Positions 28,338 to 37,723 of a stretch of DNA of 64,000 bases are shown here, one piece after another. The translations under genes and the position numbers were made by a program. The notes below the pieces were generated by a model. It was not told the DNA's origin and did no database searches. It worked only from the letters and a program-made list of their open reading frames with translations. How positions within the stretch are numbered: the stretch's first letter is position 1; every line of letters begins with the position of its first letter. Source of the stretch: Haemophilus parainfluenzae (GTDB taxonomy: Bacteria > Pseudomonadota > Gammaproteobacteria > Enterobacterales > Pasteurellaceae); assembly GCF_003252795.1 (NCBI RefSeq), contig NZ_QEPQ01000005.1, positions 62,001 to 126,000 on the forward strand. Direction: 5' to 3'.

Positions 28338-30608
28338 ATGAACAAAGGATTAATGGTTACAAAGCGCGATGGTACGCTTGAACAAATCAATTTAGACAAA
28401 ATTCACCGTGTGATTACTTGGGCGGCTGAAGGCTTGGAAAACGTCTCAGTTTCTCAAGTTGAATTGCGTTCTCATATTCAATTTTATGAAGGCATTCGCA
28501 CGTCTGATATTCACGAAACGATTATTAAAGCAGCAGCAGACCTAATCAGCAAAGATACCCCTGATTATCAATATCTTGCTGCACGCCTTGCCGTTTTTCA
28601 TTTACGTAAAAAAGCGTATGGCCATTTTGATCCACCTCGTTTATACGATCATGTAAAGAAATTAGTGCGCATGGGCAAATATGATCCTGCCCTTTTAGCC
28701 GACTATACTCGTGAAGAATGGGATGAAATGGATGGGTTTATTGATCACTGGCGTGATATGACCTTTTCTTATGCCGCAGTAAAACAATTAGAAGGAAAAT
28801 ACTTAGTTCAAAACCGTGTAACCGGTGAGATTTATGAATCTGCACAATTCCTTTATTTATTAGTTGCAGCGAGCTTATTCTCAAAATATCCGCAAGAAAC
28901 CCGTTTGGATTACATTCGTCGTTTCTATGATGCGACATCAACCTTCAAAATTTCTTTACCTACGCCTATCATGGCGGGGGTTCGTACGCCTACGCGTCAA
29001 TTCAGCTCTTGTGTATTGATTGAATGTGGTGACAGCTTAGACTCTATCAACGCTACCTCTGCAGCAATCGTAAAATACGTTTCACAACGTGCAGGTATCG
29101 GGGTGAATGCTGGTGCAATTCGTGCGTTAGGTAGCCCTATTCGTGGTGGTGAAGCATTCCACACCGGCTGTATTCCATTCTATAAACACTTCCAAAGTGC
29201 CGTCAAATCTTGTTCTCAAGGTGGCGTACGTGGTGGTGCAGCGACAGTTTACTACCCGATTTGGCACTTAGAAGTTGAAAGCTTATTAGTATTGAAAAAT
29301 AACCGTGGTGTGGAAGATAACCGTGTTCGTCACATGGACTACGGTGTACAGTTAAACAAATTAATGTATCAACGCTTAATTAAAGGCGCAGATATTACTT
29401 TATTCAGCCCTTCAGACGTACCAGGGCTTTATGAAGCCTTCTTTGCTGATCAAGATAAATTTGAAGAACTTTACGTGAAATACGAACAGGATCCAAACAT
29501 CCGCAAACGTTCTGTCAAAGCCGTTGAGTTATTCTCTTTATTAATGCAAGAACGTGCATCAACTGGCCGTATTTATATCCAAAACGTGGATCACTGTAAT
29601 ACTCACTCACCGTTTGATCCGCTTGTTGCACCAGTGCGTCAATCTAACTTATGTTTAGAAATTGCATTGCCAACTAAACCATTACAACATTTCCATGATG
29701 AAAATGGTGAGATTGCCCTTTGTACACTTTCAGCGTTCAACTTGGGTAAATTAGATGATTTAGATGAGTTAGATAACTTAGCGGATCTTGCAGTACGTGC
29801 ATTAGATGCATTACTAGATTACCAAGACTACCCTGTTCCTGCGGCGAAACGTTCTTCATTAGGTCGTCGTTCACTTGGTATCGGTGTGATTAACTATGCG
29901 TATTACTTAGCGAAAAATGGCGTGCGTTATTCTGATGGTTCAGCGAACGATTTAACTCACCGTACATTTGAAGCAATTCAATACTATCTATTGAAAGCCT
30001 CCATGAACTTAGCGAAAGAATTGGGTGCATGTGAATACTTCAATGAAACCAATTACGCGAAAGGTATTTTACCAATCGATACGTACAAGAAAGATATTGA
30101 TAACTTAACGCAAGAACCATTGCATTATGATTGGGAAACGTTACGTCAAGAAATCAAAGAATTCGGTTTACGTAACTCAACCTTAACCGCATTAATGCCG
30201 TCAGAAACCTCTTCACAGATTTCTAACGCAACAAATGGTATCGAGCCGCCACGTGGTCATGTAAGTATTAAAGCATCAAAAGATGGTATCTTAAGACAAG
30301 TTGTACCGGATTATGAAAACTTAAGTGATAACTACGAGTTACTTTGGGATATTCCAAGCAATGACGGTTACTTACACTTAGTGGGCATTATGCAAAAATT
30401 CGTAGACCAAGCGATCTCTGCAAATACAAACTACGATCCGAAACGTTTTGAAGACGGTAAAGTGCCAATGAAAGTGTTGTTAAAAGATCTTTTAACCGCT
30501 TACAAATATGGCTTAAAAACCCTTTACTATCAAAACACCCGTGATGGTGCTGAAGACAGCCAAGAAGATTTAGATGATGGCTGTGCAGGCGGTGCTTGTA
30601 AGATTTAA
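28338..30608 (+). CDS. nrdA: Class Ia ribonucleotide reductase alpha subunit
   Basis: NrdA reduces ribonucleoside diphosphates to deoxy forms under aerobic conditions. The 756 residues start at the ATG of MNKGLMVTKRDG. A longer reading from a GTG at 28266 would start inside an NrdR box and is rejected. An N-terminal ATP cone is present (VTKRDG...INLDKIHRV). Redox and active-site cysteines are visible in FSSCVLIECGDS, QSNLCLEIALP and ALCTLSAFNLG, the YY pair in TLYYQNTRDG, and the C-terminal cysteine pair in GCAGGACKI. It is followed by nrdB after 94 bp. Confidence 0.98.
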   Translation: MNKGLMVTKRDGTLEQINLDKIHRVITWAAEGLENVSVSQVELRSHIQFYEGIRTSDIHETIIKAAADLISKDTPDYQYLAARLAVFHLRKKAYGHFDPPRLYDHVKKLVRMGKYDPALLADYTREEWDEMDGFIDHWRDMTFSYAAVKQLEGKYLVQNRVTGEIYESAQFLYLLVAASLFSKYPQETRLDYIRRFYDATSTFKISLPTPIMAGVRTPTRQFSSCVLIECGDSLDSINATSAAIVKYVSQRAGIGVNAGAIRALGSPIRGGEAFHTGCIPFYKHFQSAVKSCSQGGVRGGAATVYYPIWHLEVESLLVLKNNRGVEDNRVRHMDYGVQLNKLMYQRLIKGADITLFSPSDVPGLYEAFFADQDKFEELYVKYEQDPNIRKRSVKAVELFSLLMQERASTGRIYIQNVDHCNTHSPFDPLVAPVRQSNLCLEIALPTKPLQHFHDENGEIALCTLSAFNLGKLDDLDELDNLADLAVRALDALLDYQDYPVPAAKRSSLGRRSLGIGVINYAYYLAKNGVRYSDGSANDLTHRTFEAIQYYLLKASMNLAKELGACEYFNETNYAKGILPIDTYKKDIDNLTQEPLHYDWETLRQEIKEFGLRNSTLTALMPSETSSQISNATNGIEPPRGHVSIKASKDGILRQVVPDYENLSDNYELLWDIPSNDGYLHLVGIMQKFVDQAISANTNYDPKRFEDGKVPMKVLLKDLLTAYKYGLKTLYYQNTRDGAEDSQEDLDDGCAGGACKI

Positions 30609-30614
30609 TCATTT

Positions 30615-30652
30615 AGGTGGGCTTGTTTACAAGTCCGCCTTTTGATATTTTA
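30615..30652 (+). terminator. Intercistronic hairpin between nrdA and nrdB
   Basis: AGGTGGGCTTG and CAAGTCCGCCT pair with two G:T positions around TTTA and run into TTTTGATATTTT. It may attenuate read-through and adjust the NrdA to NrdB ratio. Confidence 0.5.
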
Positions 30653-30702
30653 GGCAATCAATCATTAAGTGGGTAAAAGCCCGCTATAAGTAAGGATATA
30701 AC

Positions 30703-31833
30703 ATGGCATATACTACTTTCTCACAAACTAAAAATGACCAATTAAAAGAACCAATGTTCTTTGGTCAAAATGTTAACGTTGCACGTTATGATCAACAAAA
30801 ATATGAGACGTTTGAAAAGCTCATTGAAAAACAACTTTCTTTCTTCTGGCGTCCGGAAGAAGTAGATGTGTCGCAAGACCGTATCGACTATGCCGCGTTA
30901 CCTGAGCATGAAAAACATATTTTCATCAGTAACTTAAAATATCAAACCTTATTAGATTCTATTCAAGGCCGTAGCCCGAACGTGGCATTATTACCGTTAG
31001 TGTCGATTCCTGAATTAGAAACTTGGATTGAGACTTGGACCTTCTCTGAAACCATCCACTCTCGTTCTTACACCCACATTATTCGTAACATTGTGAACGA
31101 TCCATCTATCGTATTTGATGATATCGTGACGAACGAAGAAATCATCAAACGTGCGCGTGATATTTCTTCTTACTACGATGATTTAATTCGTGATAGCCAA
31201 CTTTACAGTCTATATGGTGAAGGCACTTACACGGTAGATGGTAAAGAATGTGTGGTGACATTACGTAATCTAAAAAAACAACTTTATCTTTGCTTGATGA
31301 GTGTGAACGCACTTGAAGCAATTCGTTTCTACGTATCTTTCGCTTGTTCGTTTGCTTTTGCAGAGCGTCAATTAATGGAAGGTAATGCGAAAATCATTAA
31401 ATTTATCGCACGTGATGAAGCCTTACACTTAACCGGTACACAGCACATTTTAAACATTATGGCTGCAGGTCAAGACGATCCTGAAATGGCAGAAATTGCG
31501 GAAGAATGTAAACAAGAAGCCTACGATTTATTCTTAGCGGCAGCAGAACAAGAAAAAGAATGGGCGGATTACTTGTTCAAAGATGGGTCAATGATTGGTT
31601 TGAACAAAGACATTTTGGTGCAATACGTGGAATATATCACCAATATCCGTATGCAAGCCGTTGGTCTTCCATTGCCATTTGGTGCACGTTCTAACCCAAT
31701 TCCATGGATTAATGCATGGCTTGTTTCTGACAACGTACAAGTGGCACCACAAGAAGTGGAAGTGAGTTCTTACCTTGTTGGTCAAATTGACTCTAAAGTC
31801 GATACCAATGATTTCGGTGATTTCGATCTTTAA
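30703..31833 (+). CDS. nrdB: Class Ia ribonucleotide reductase beta subunit
   Basis: This is the radical-generating diiron-tyrosyl subunit, 376 residues like E. coli NrdB. Iron ligands are seen in [26 protein letters not shown] (which also holds the radical tyrosine in SYTHI) and [13 protein letters not shown]. The C-terminus [11 protein letters not shown] is the tail that docks into NrdA. AAGGA precedes the ATG. It is transcribed with nrdA and terminated by a hairpin made from the AAGAGCGGTC variant. Confidence 0.98.
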   Translation: MAYTTFSQTKNDQLKEPMFFGQNVNVARYDQQKYETFEKLIEKQLSFFWRPEEVDVSQDRIDYAALPEHEKHIFISNLKYQTLLDSIQGRSPNVALLPLVSIPELETWIETWTFSETIHSRSYTHIIRNIVNDPSIVFDDIVTNEEIIKRARDISSYYDDLIRDSQLYSLYGEGTYTVDGKECVVTLRNLKKQLYLCLMSVNALEAIRFYVSFACSFAFAERQLMEGNAKIIKFIARDEALHLTGTQHILNIMAAGQDDPEMAEIAEECKQEAYDLFLAAAEQEKEWADYLFKDGSMIGLNKDILVQYVEYITNIRMQAVGLPLPFGARSNPIPWINAWLVSDNVQVAPQEVEVSSYLVGQIDSKVDTNDFGDFDL

Positions 31834-31848
31834 TTAATCACGCGATAC

Positions 31849-31906
31849 AAAGAGCGGTCAATATTTTCTGAGTTTAAAACCTTTGGAAAATTGACCGCTC
31901 TTTTGT
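31849..31906 (+). terminator. Terminator of nrdAB, USS-variant arms
   Basis: AAAGAGCGGTCAAT and ATTGACCGCTCTTT are exact complements separated by 27 bases and followed by T. The arms are one base off the uptake core. Confidence 0.8.
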
Positions 31907-32116
31907 TTGCATGAATATCAAGACATGGTGATAAACGTTTTGGTTAAAAAAATAGCATAATTTAGCTTTCCTACCTTTATCGCTAACACTTTCCTCATAA
32001 AACAGATGACTTCATTAAAAAAGGCTTAACAAAAAACCATGCTATGGGTAGAATAGAAGAAACCTGTTTATTTTCAATAAATCACATTCTAATTACAAAC
32101 TAGCGAGGTAAAGGAT

Positions 32117-33625
32117 ATGTCAGAACAAGAAGTGAAAGAATTAGATCTCAATGGCGAAATGCTCGTTCGCCGTGAAAAATTAGCCGCATTACGTAAAAAA
32201 GGTAATGCGTTCCCGAATCAATTCCGTCGTGACGCCCTTGCTCAAGATTTACATGATAAGTACGAGGCCGAAGATGGTGAAGTATTAAAAGAAAAAGCCA
32301 TTGAGGTTGCTGTTGCAGGTCGTATTATGACCCGTCGTGCAATGGGTAAAGCTACCTTTATTACCTTGCAAGATATGAGCGGCAAAATCCAATTATATGT
32401 TGCTCGTGATAACCTTCCTGAAGGTGTTTATGCTGAAGATGTAGGTAACTGGGATTTAGGCGATATCATTGGGGTGAAAGGTACACTTTTCAAAACCAAA
32501 ACCAATGAATTAACCATCAAAACCACTGAAGTTCAACTTTTAACCAAAGCGCTTCGTCCGTTACCAAACAAATTCCATGGTTTAACAGACATGGAAGCCC
32601 GTTATCGCCAACGTTACTTAGATTTAATTTCTAATGAAGAATCTCGTCGTACTTTTGTGATTCGCTCAAAAGTGGTGGCGGGTATTCGTGAATTCTTTAT
32701 TTCTAAAGGTTTCATGGAAGTTGAAACCCCAATGCTACAAGTAATTCCTGGTGGTGCATCTGCTCGTCCATTTATCACTCATCACAATGCATTAGACGTT
32801 GATATGTATCTTCGTATTGCACCAGAACTTTACTTAAAACGTTTAGTGGTTGGTGGTTTTGAACGTGTCTTCGAATTAAACCGTAACTTCCGTAATGAAG
32901 GGGTTTCTGTCCGTCACAACCCAGAATTTACCATGCTTGAATACTACCAAGCTTATGCCGATTATCATGATTTAATGGATAACACCGAAGAATTATTACG
33001 CAAACTCGCGATGGATATTCTTGGTACAACCATTGTGAAATACGGTGATTTAGAATTTGACTTTGGCAAACCATTTGAGCGTATCACATTACATGATGCA
33101 ACCATTAAATACGGTGCAGATAAAGGTATCGTAAAAGAAGATCTTTATGATTTCGATCGTGCAAAAGCAACCGCTGAACGCTTAGGTATCGAAGTACAAA
33201 AATCTTGGGGCTTAGGCTCTATCGTAAATGCGATCTTTGAAGAAGTGGCTGAACATCACTTAATTCAACCAACCTTCTTAATGGCGCATCCAGCAGAAAT
33301 TTCACCACTTGCACGTCGTAATGATGAAAACCCAGAAGTGACTGATCGTTTTGAATTATTCATCGGTGGACGTGAAATTGGTAACGGCTTCTCAGAATTG
33401 AACGATGCCGAAGACCAAAACGAACGTTTTGATGCACAAGTTGCAGCGAAAGAAGCGGGTGATGATGAAGCGATGTTTAAAGATGATGACTTCGTTGTGG
33501 CACTTGAACACGGTTTACCACCAACAGCAGGTGAAGGTTTAGGTATTGACCGCTTAGCAATGCTTTATGCTAACGCGCCATCTATCCGTGATGTGATCCT
33601 CTTCCCTGCAATGCGTCAAAAATAA
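32117..33625 (+). CDS. lysS: Lysyl-tRNA synthetase, class II
   Basis: It charges tRNA-Lys. The 502 residues carry an N-terminal OB-fold anticodon-binding domain (about 55-150) and a class II catalytic core. Motif 2 is [20 protein letters not shown] and motif 3 is [24 protein letters not shown] and AAAGGA precede the ATG. In E. coli the gene follows prfB; here it stands alone behind nrdB with a 210-bp leader in which I find no T-box or riboswitch. Confidence 0.98.
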   Translation: MSEQEVKELDLNGEMLVRREKLAALRKKGNAFPNQFRRDALAQDLHDKYEAEDGEVLKEKAIEVAVAGRIMTRRAMGKATFITLQDMSGKIQLYVARDNLPEGVYAEDVGNWDLGDIIGVKGTLFKTKTNELTIKTTEVQLLTKALRPLPNKFHGLTDMEARYRQRYLDLISNEESRRTFVIRSKVVAGIREFFISKGFMEVETPMLQVIPGGASARPFITHHNALDVDMYLRIAPELYLKRLVVGGFERVFELNRNFRNEGVSVRHNPEFTMLEYYQAYADYHDLMDNTEELLRKLAMDILGTTIVKYGDLEFDFGKPFERITLHDATIKYGADKGIVKEDLYDFDRAKATAERLGIEVQKSWGLGSIVNAIFEEVAEHHLIQPTFLMAHPAEISPLARRNDENPEVTDRFELFIGGREIGNGFSELNDAEDQNERFDAQVAAKEAGDDEAMFKDDDFVVALEHGLPPTAGEGLGIDRLAMLYANAPSIRDVILFPAMRQK

Positions 33626-33642
33626 TTAAATTGAAATAACAT

Positions 33643-33670
33643 AAAAGGAAGTCTATTGACTTCCTTTTTT
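33643..33670 (+). terminator. Terminator of lysS
   Basis: AAAAGGAAGTC / GACTTCCTTTT with a 4-base loop is followed by T. Confidence 0.88.
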
Positions 33671-33678
33671 ATTGTTTA

Positions 33679-33706
33679 AAAGTGCGGTCATTTTTTACCG
33701 CACTTT
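33679..33706. terminator. USS inverted pair
   Basis: AAAGTGCGGT and ACCGCACTTT are separated by 8 bases, lying between the lysS terminator and the terminator of the convergent gene. Confidence 0.6.
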
Positions 33707-33747
33707 CATGAAAAAAAGAGATAACCATCTTAACGATTATCTCTTTT
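33707..33747 (-). terminator. Terminator of the MetE-like gene
   Basis: AAAAGAGATAA (33714-33724) and TTATCTCTTTT (33737-33747) form an 11-bp stem. On the minus strand a T run follows. Confidence 0.8.
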
Positions 33748-33763
33748 ACATTCCAATTTGAAA

Positions 33764-34909
33764 TTATTTACCCCAAACTTCTTCCACGATACTACGGATA
33801 AATTCGAGTTTCTTCCATTGTTGTTCTTCCGTCAAGATATTACCCTCTTCCGTTGAAGCAAAACCACATTGTGGACTTAAGCAAAGTTGATTGATATCCA
33901 CATATTGTGCCGCTTCTTTAATACGAGCAATAATTTCATCACGGTTTTCTAACTCGCCTGATTTAGAGGTGATTAATCCTAACACTACTTGTTGATTTTT
34001 AATAAAGCGTAAAGGTTTAAAATCTCCCGCACGATCACTGTCGTACTCTAAGAAGAAACCATCCACATTACAGTGGCCAAATAAGGTTTCTGCGATAGGC
34101 TCATAACCACCAGCAGAGAACCAAGTTGAACGGAAATTACCACGACAAATATGCATTGTAATCGCTAAATCAGCTGGTTTCGCTGCCACAATTTTGTTTA
34201 ACATATACACATAATCTTTAGCAATTTGATCTAAATCTAAACCACGTTCAGTATAGGTTTTACGTTTATCTTCCGCACAGAACTCGCCCCAACTGGTATC
34301 ATCCAACTGTAAGTTGCGGCAGCCTAATTTATAGAAGATATTCATCGCATCAATATAAGCATCAGCAATATCATCTAATAACAACTGATTGTTATCTTTA
34401 TAACGTTCAATCGGCTGATAATCTGTAGCACGTACTGTACAAATTAAATGAAGCATAGACGGAGAAGGAATCGTTAATTTGACTTCAGTCTCCCCTGCTA
34501 TTTTTTGTAATGAGCGGTAATGTTCAACGAAAGGATGGCTCTCTGAAAAACCAACTTTATCCACAATTTTTAACGTTTTTGGACGTACATTATCGTGTTT
34601 AAATTGCACTGAGAATTTCTCCGCATCCACTTCTTTCACACCATCTAATGCGGCTAAGAAATCTAAATGCCAAAACGTGCGACGAAATTCACCGTCGGTC
34701 ACTGCATGCAATCCGACATTTTTTTGATGCTCTACCAATTTTGCAATTTCTGCATCTTCAACTTGTGTTAAATCAGCACAAGAAATATCACCACAACTAC
34801 ATTGATGGCGAGCCTGTTTTAAAGCGTCCGGACGTAAAAAGCTGCCTACAATATCAAAACGATATGGCGCAGAAGTACGAATAGTGGCATTGGGAAAAAG
34901 TTTACTCAT
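33764..34909 (-). CDS. Short MetE-like (cobalamin-independent methionine synthase C-domain) protein
   Basis: This 381-residue cytosolic protein of the YxjG/YxjH-like group resembles the catalytic C-terminal half of MetE and lacks the N-terminal domain. Probable zinc ligands are H and C in ITMHICRGNFRS and C in LCLSPQCGF. The N-terminus reads SAPYRFDIVGSFLRP and VTDGEFRRTFWHLDF. Such short forms are thought to remethylate homocysteine using a methyl donor other than polyglutamylated methyl-THF, but the donor is unknown here. An AGACGTCT MetJ box 73 bp upstream supports a methionine role. Confidence 0.88.
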   Translation of the reverse strand: MSKLFPNATIRTSAPYRFDIVGSFLRPDALKQARHQCSCGDISCADLTQVEDAEIAKLVEHQKNVGLHAVTDGEFRRTFWHLDFLAALDGVKEVDAEKFSVQFKHDNVRPKTLKIVDKVGFSESHPFVEHYRSLQKIAGETEVKLTIPSPSMLHLICTVRATDYQPIERYKDNNQLLLDDIADAYIDAMNIFYKLGCRNLQLDDTSWGEFCAEDKRKTYTERGLDLDQIAKDYVYMLNKIVAAKPADLAITMHICRGNFRSTWFSAGGYEPIAETLFGHCNVDGFFLEYDSDRAGDFKPLRFIKNQQVVLGLITSKSGELENRDEIIARIKEAAQYVDINQLCLSPQCGFASTEEGNILTEEQQWKKLEFIRSIVEEVWGK

Positions 34910-34981
34910 TTTGCTTTCCTATATTTAATTCATTCTAAGACAGATTGAGTGTAACAAAATTAACGTCCTCATTAAAGATTT

Positions 34982-34997
34982 AGACGTCTAGATGGAT
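34982..34997 (-). promoter_or_regulatory. MetJ operator
   Basis: A perfect met box AGACGTCT (34982-34989) is followed by a degenerate second one, AGATGGAT. It lies upstream of the MetE-like gene on the minus strand. MetJ control is inferred. Confidence 0.65.
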
Positions 34998-35046
34998 GTG
35001 AATTTTATTGTCATTTTATATGAATAAAATTGATATAAAAAAGAAA

Positions 35047-35085
35047 AAGTGCGGTTCAAATTTCTCTTAAATTTTGACCGCATTT
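35047..35085 (-). terminator. Imperfect USS-pair terminator of codA
   Basis: An exact uptake core (35047-35055) faces a degenerate copy (GACCGCATTT). Read on the minus strand, it follows the codA stop. Confidence 0.6.
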
Positions 35086-35092
35086 TCAGTAA

Positions 35093-36355
35093 TTAACGAT
35101 AGTTTACTTGTTCACTATCGGATAAATGGATGGTAGTTTTCGCCAACTGTGTTTCAGAAATCACCTTACCGTGACGAATAGAATAACGTGTAGGAACTTG
35201 ACGGCGTACAGCATCAAAACCATTTTCTGCTGGCAATACAATAAAGTTTGCACTGTTACCTTCTTGGATTCCATAATCCGTTAAACCTAATGCTTTCGCA
35301 CTATTTTCAGTGACTAATTTCAAACCATCATTAATTTGACCATATCCCATTAATTGGCAAACATGTAATCCCATGTGTAATACCTGCAGCATATTCGCTG
35401 TACCGAGTGGATACCAAGGATCAAACACGTCATCATGGCCAAAACAGACATTGATGTTATTTTTGAGCATCTCTTTTACTCGTGTTACACCACGACGTTT
35501 TGGATAGGTATCAAAACGTCCTTGAAGATGAATATTCACTAATGGATTTGCCACAAAATGAATTTTTGACATTTTTAGTAATCGGAAAAGGCGTGACGCA
35601 TAAGCATTATTATATGAGTGCATTGCCGTTGTATGGCTTGCTGTCACCTTTTCCCCCATGTCATATTTCAAGGCTAATGCCGCGACCGTTTCAACAAAAC
35701 GAGATTGTTCATCATCAATTTCATCACAGTGAATATCAATCTGCTTGTTGTACTTGCGAGCAATATCAAAAGCGATATGCATTGATTCCACACCATATTC
35801 ACGGGTAAATTCAAAATGAGGGATACCGCCAACAACATCAGCGCCCATCTCCATAGCCTGATCTAATAGTTTCTCGCCATTTGGATAAGACAAAATACCT
35901 TCTTGTGGAAATGCCACAATCTGTAAATCCACCCAAGGGGCGATTTCTTTTTTGACTTCAAGCATGGCTTTTAGCGCAGTTAATGTTGGATCAGAGACAT
36001 CAACATGAGTACGGACATACTGAACCCCATTTGCAATCTGCCATTTTAATGTCTTCCATGCGCGAGATTTTACATCTTCATGGCTTAACAATGATTTACG
36101 CTCGGCCCAACGTTCAATCCCTTCAAATAAGGTACCTGATTGATTCCAATTAGGTTGCCCAGCAGTTTGTGTCGCATCTAAATGAATATGAGGTTCTACA
36201 AATGGAGGATAAACAATACCCTCTTCACCATCGAGTATCTCACCTGAATAATTAAAAACCTCATCTTGAGAAAAAATTCGACTAATTTTTCCTTCTTCAA
36301 TTAAAATCTGCCATAACCCTTCTCGATTATGAATGTGTACATTTTTAACTAACAT
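35093..36355 (-). CDS. codA: Cytosine deaminase
   Basis: CodA converts cytosine to uracil and ammonia for pyrimidine salvage. The 420 residues align closely with E. coli CodA. Metal ligands H56 and H58 sit in FVEPHIHLD, with further active-site residues in [23 protein letters not shown] and [19 protein letters not shown]. It follows codB by 9 bp in one operon and is probably repressed by PurR through the operator before codB. Confidence 0.97.
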   Translation of the reverse strand: MLVKNVHIHNREGLWQILIEEGKISRIFSQDEVFNYSGEILDGEEGIVYPPFVEPHIHLDATQTAGQPNWNQSGTLFEGIERWAERKSLLSHEDVKSRAWKTLKWQIANGVQYVRTHVDVSDPTLTALKAMLEVKKEIAPWVDLQIVAFPQEGILSYPNGEKLLDQAMEMGADVVGGIPHFEFTREYGVESMHIAFDIARKYNKQIDIHCDEIDDEQSRFVETVAALALKYDMGEKVTASHTTAMHSYNNAYASRLFRLLKMSKIHFVANPLVNIHLQGRFDTYPKRRGVTRVKEMLKNNINVCFGHDDVFDPWYPLGTANMLQVLHMGLHVCQLMGYGQINDGLKLVTENSAKALGLTDYGIQEGNSANFIVLPAENGFDAVRRQVPTRYSIRHGKVISETQLAKTTIHLSDSEQVNYR

Positions 36356-36364
36356 CCTTTTTCC

Positions 36365-37591
36365 TTATTTCATCGCTAATTTTTTACCGAGTAATGGTGT
36401 TAAAACCAAATAGGTAACTGCCCCACCAATCACCGCATTCACAGGAATAATGCCAGGTAGTAATTTACCACAAGCTACACCAACAATAACTGCAACGATA
36501 GCAGTCCAATTTATATTTAAGAATTTAGCTTGTTCAAAATTCTCATAGGCTTTACGACGTAAAATATAATCAGCAATAATAACACCACCTACAGGAGGAA
36601 TGGCCGAAGATAAGAAAGTCAGCCAGCCGACGAAATTATTATATAACCACAAAGCACATAAAGTTCCGATAATACCATTGACGACGGATAAAGTGCGGCT
36701 ACTTAATCCCGTAATATTCGCAAAACCTAAACCAGAAGCATAAAGCGCATTATCATTTGTCGTCCAAATATTTAAGCCGAGTACAATAATGGCTGGAATA
36801 ATAAGGCCTTGAGCAACCATCACATCAGAAATATCTGCCATTCCAGTCACTGCCGCGCCTGCCGCACCAAAAATAAACATTAATGAGTTACCTAAAAAGA
36901 AAGCAATCATACTAATAATGATTGCTTGCTTTGCTTTTCGACCAAATCGAACAAAATCGGCAGTTAATGAGCCTGCACTAATAAAGGACCCTACAACTAA
37001 TGTAATCGCCATTGAGAGAGAAATGCTTTCTTTTGGCACAATATGTTCCAATACTTCTAAGCCACCGGCATTAGTCACAGCAAGATAAACTGAGTAAGAA
37101 CCTAATACGGCAATGGCTGGCACGGCAATAGTGGAAAGAATCGTCAGCGCTGAAATACCAAAGAAGACTGTAATCGTCATCAATAAACCTGAGCCAAGAA
37201 TTAAATAATTGACATCAATACCCGTTACTTTATTCACTGGGATTGCAAACATCGCCACGCCAACACCAAACCAACCAACTTGAGTGCCACCAAGTAATAA
37301 AGAGGGCAACCATGAACCTCGAATACCAAAGGAATAGCGCGCTAAAATATGCGTGGTTAATCCTGTTTTAGCCCCGATATACCCGAGAAAAGAGGTATAA
37401 ATACCTAACATGAGGTTGCCTAAAATAACGGCAAGCCAGAAATCATTATAGGTTAACGATGTTCCTAATGTTCCCCCTGTCCACATACTCGCTGAAAAGA
37501 AGGTTAAGCCTAACATGACAAATGTTAACGCTACCGCGCCTTTTCGCTCATTATGGGGAACGGGTTTTAAACTAAAATTTTCCGAACTCAT
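36365..37591 (-). CDS. codB: Cytosine permease
   Basis: An NCS1-family cytosine importer of the inner membrane, 408 residues and about 12 helices, strongly similar to E. coli CodB (FFSASMWTGGTLG, LGGTQVGWFGVGVAMFAIPV, LNIWTTNDNALYASGLGFAN). I start at the ATG of MSSENFSLKPVP, with AAGGAG upstream. A 21-codon longer reading would begin just beyond this ribosome binding site and is unlikely. It is the first gene of codBA. Confidence 0.97.
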   Translation of the reverse strand: MSSENFSLKPVPHNERKGAVALTFVMLGLTFFSASMWTGGTLGTSLTYNDFWLAVILGNLMLGIYTSFLGYIGAKTGLTTHILARYSFGIRGSWLPSLLLGGTQVGWFGVGVAMFAIPVNKVTGIDVNYLILGSGLLMTITVFFGISALTILSTIAVPAIAVLGSYSVYLAVTNAGGLEVLEHIVPKESISLSMAITLVVGSFISAGSLTADFVRFGRKAKQAIIISMIAFFLGNSLMFIFGAAGAAVTGMADISDVMVAQGLIIPAIIVLGLNIWTTNDNALYASGLGFANITGLSSRTLSVVNGIIGTLCALWLYNNFVGWLTFLSSAIPPVGGVIIADYILRRKAYENFEQAKFLNINWTAIVAVIVGVACGKLLPGIIPVNAVIGGAVTYLVLTPLLGKKLAMK

Positions 37592-37648
37592 TAAATAATC
37601 TCCTTCCGAATAAAAAAATCGAGGCATTCTAATACTAAGAAAGCCAAA

Positions 37649-37664
37649 AAGCAAACGTTTGCGT
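37649..37664. promoter_or_regulatory. PurR operator of codBA
   Basis: AAGCAAACGTTTGCGT contains the 12-base palindrome GCAAACGTTTGC and matches the PurR consensus ACGCAAACGTTTGCGT at all but one base. It lies about 60 bp before the codB start. In E. coli codBA is also PurR-regulated. Confidence 0.85.
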
Positions 37665-37690
37665 AAGCAGTGTAATCAAGAAATAGATAA

Positions 37691-37716
37691 AAAAACACCC
37701 GCACTTTCGCGGGTAT
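37691..37716 (-). terminator. Terminator of the pxp operon
   Basis: ACCCGC / GCGGGT with loop ACTTTC is followed by TGTTTTTTT on the minus strand. The loop contains a degenerate uptake core. Confidence 0.8.
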
Positions 37717-37723
37717 TTTATCG

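Noticed and set aside
31907-32116. Riboswitch or T-box in the lysS leader
   Set aside because: No lysine-aptamer blocks, T-box sequence or terminator could be found.
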